Assembly (NCBI RefSeq): GCF_008929045.1
Contig: NZ_VFAH01000004.1
Location: forward strand, 1-64,000
Direction: 5' to 3'
Origin: Noviherbaspirillum aerium
GTDB lineage: Bacteria > Pseudomonadota > Gammaproteobacteria > Burkholderiales > Burkholderiaceae_D
DNA length: 64,000 bases
Of the stretch, positions 63,758 through 64,000 are shown piece by piece. A program made the translations under genes and the position numbers. Position 1 is the first letter of the stretch. Every line of letters begins with the position of its first letter. The notes beneath the pieces are model-generated. The model saw only the letters and a list, made by a program, of their open reading frames with translations, had not been told where the DNA came from and made no database searches.

Positions 63758-64000
63758 CGCAATGCCACGCAAGATCTGGGGCGGGCTGCTATCCCGCCCT
63801 GACCTGCAACCAGCATCGATGCCAATCCGGCGCCAGCAATCCCGGTTTCTCCGTAAGCTCCGACGCCTCTGTTCCCGGATATCGACTCCCGCGCCCAGGA
63901 CGACATGATCACGCCGTCCACATGAAAGGCCGGACCGAGTCCACTGGACGCATTCCCGCTTGCGAGAATGCATGCCGACCTCGGAACGACCCCGCAAAGC
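63745..64000 (-). CDS. Possible partial gene entering from the right edge
   Basis: A leftward frame open from the window edge to TGA at 63747-63745, with protein-like composition (SISGNRGVGAYGETGIAGAG, LASMLVAGQGG). It has an internal ATG (MSSWARESIS), and any start beyond the edge is unseen. It would end inside the hrp box of the next gene. It may be chance. Confidence 0.25.
   Translation of the reverse strand, partial: LCGVVPRSACILASGNASSGLGPAFHVDGVIMSSWARESISGNRGVGAYGETGIAGAGLASMLVAGQGGIAARPRSCVALREPD

Noticed and set aside
63708-63908. Plus-strand frame of 66 codons near the right edge
   Set aside because: Arg/Pro-rich shadow overlapping the hrp box; no ribosome site.

Overview
The window looks like chromosomal DNA of a GC-rich betaproteobacterium, most likely of the Burkholderiales/Oxalobacteraceae (Herbaspirillum-like) group. 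This is inferred from the gene types and protein style (LIV-type transporters beside acyl-CoA ligases, DUF1631, PpnN, a long membrane-anchored OtsA, a crp-selO-msrB-yciB-bolA-parvulin run), not from a marker gene. No rRNA, tRNA or CRISPR array was found.

Layout: 1-6.6 kb is a leftward transport/activation operon (acyl-CoA ligase, two paralogous binding proteins, LivH-like and LivM-like permeases, the last running off the left edge). 6.7-8.1 kb holds an HD-domain protein and a class II aldolase. 8.3-12.8 kb is a rightward run: Crp/Fnr regulator, SelO, MsrB, YciB, BolA, parvulin, terminator. 13.0-20.1 kb is an accessory islet. It carries a giant F-box plus about 35-repeat alpha-solenoid protein, IS66 and IS3 remnants, a mobile repeat copy, and a second orphan protein. 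20.2-27.3 kb holds purL, an amidase, an exported ParB-like protein and a response regulator. 28.1-37 kb is signalling: REC-GGDEF-EAL, a fungal-Nik1-like poly-HAMP hybrid kinase and a chemoreceptor. 37-43 kb holds a serine hydrolase, PbpG, PanE, an orphan gene and a prolyl-4-hydroxylase-like enzyme. 43-49 kb is a leftward trehalose operon (otsA with a sensor domain, otsB, GH15, ROK kinase). 49.5-64 kb holds a Ser/Gly repeat protein, GAF-PAS-GGDEF-EAL, ppnN, DUF1631, rsuA, PNPOx/GAF genes (one frameshifted), an orphan E1 alpha/beta pair, a small membrane protein and a small Cys-free protein.

The most notable signal is a scattered HrpL-type regulon. Three exact matches to the group I type III secretion promoter (GGAACC-N15/16-CCACNNA) and one single-mismatch match lie in front of four orphan genes with no housekeeping homology: 12990 (+), 18830 (+), 41710 (-) and 63757 (-). 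Chance expectation for exact matches in 64 kb on both strands is about 0.06. I infer these four genes are type III effectors, helpers or chaperones. The F-box repeat protein would be a very large new effector type that could target host SCF ubiquitin ligases. Its reading frame is broken at a C8 tract. This may be slippage, phase variation or sequencing error; a second homopolymer break at a G5 tract in the GAF gene keeps the error explanation open.

Two families of short terminal-inverted-repeat elements (A: 19-bp perfect ends; B: about 20-bp ends) are dispersed here. Their ends repeatedly abut or supply gene stop codons, and one copy sits between a predicted HrpL promoter and its gene.
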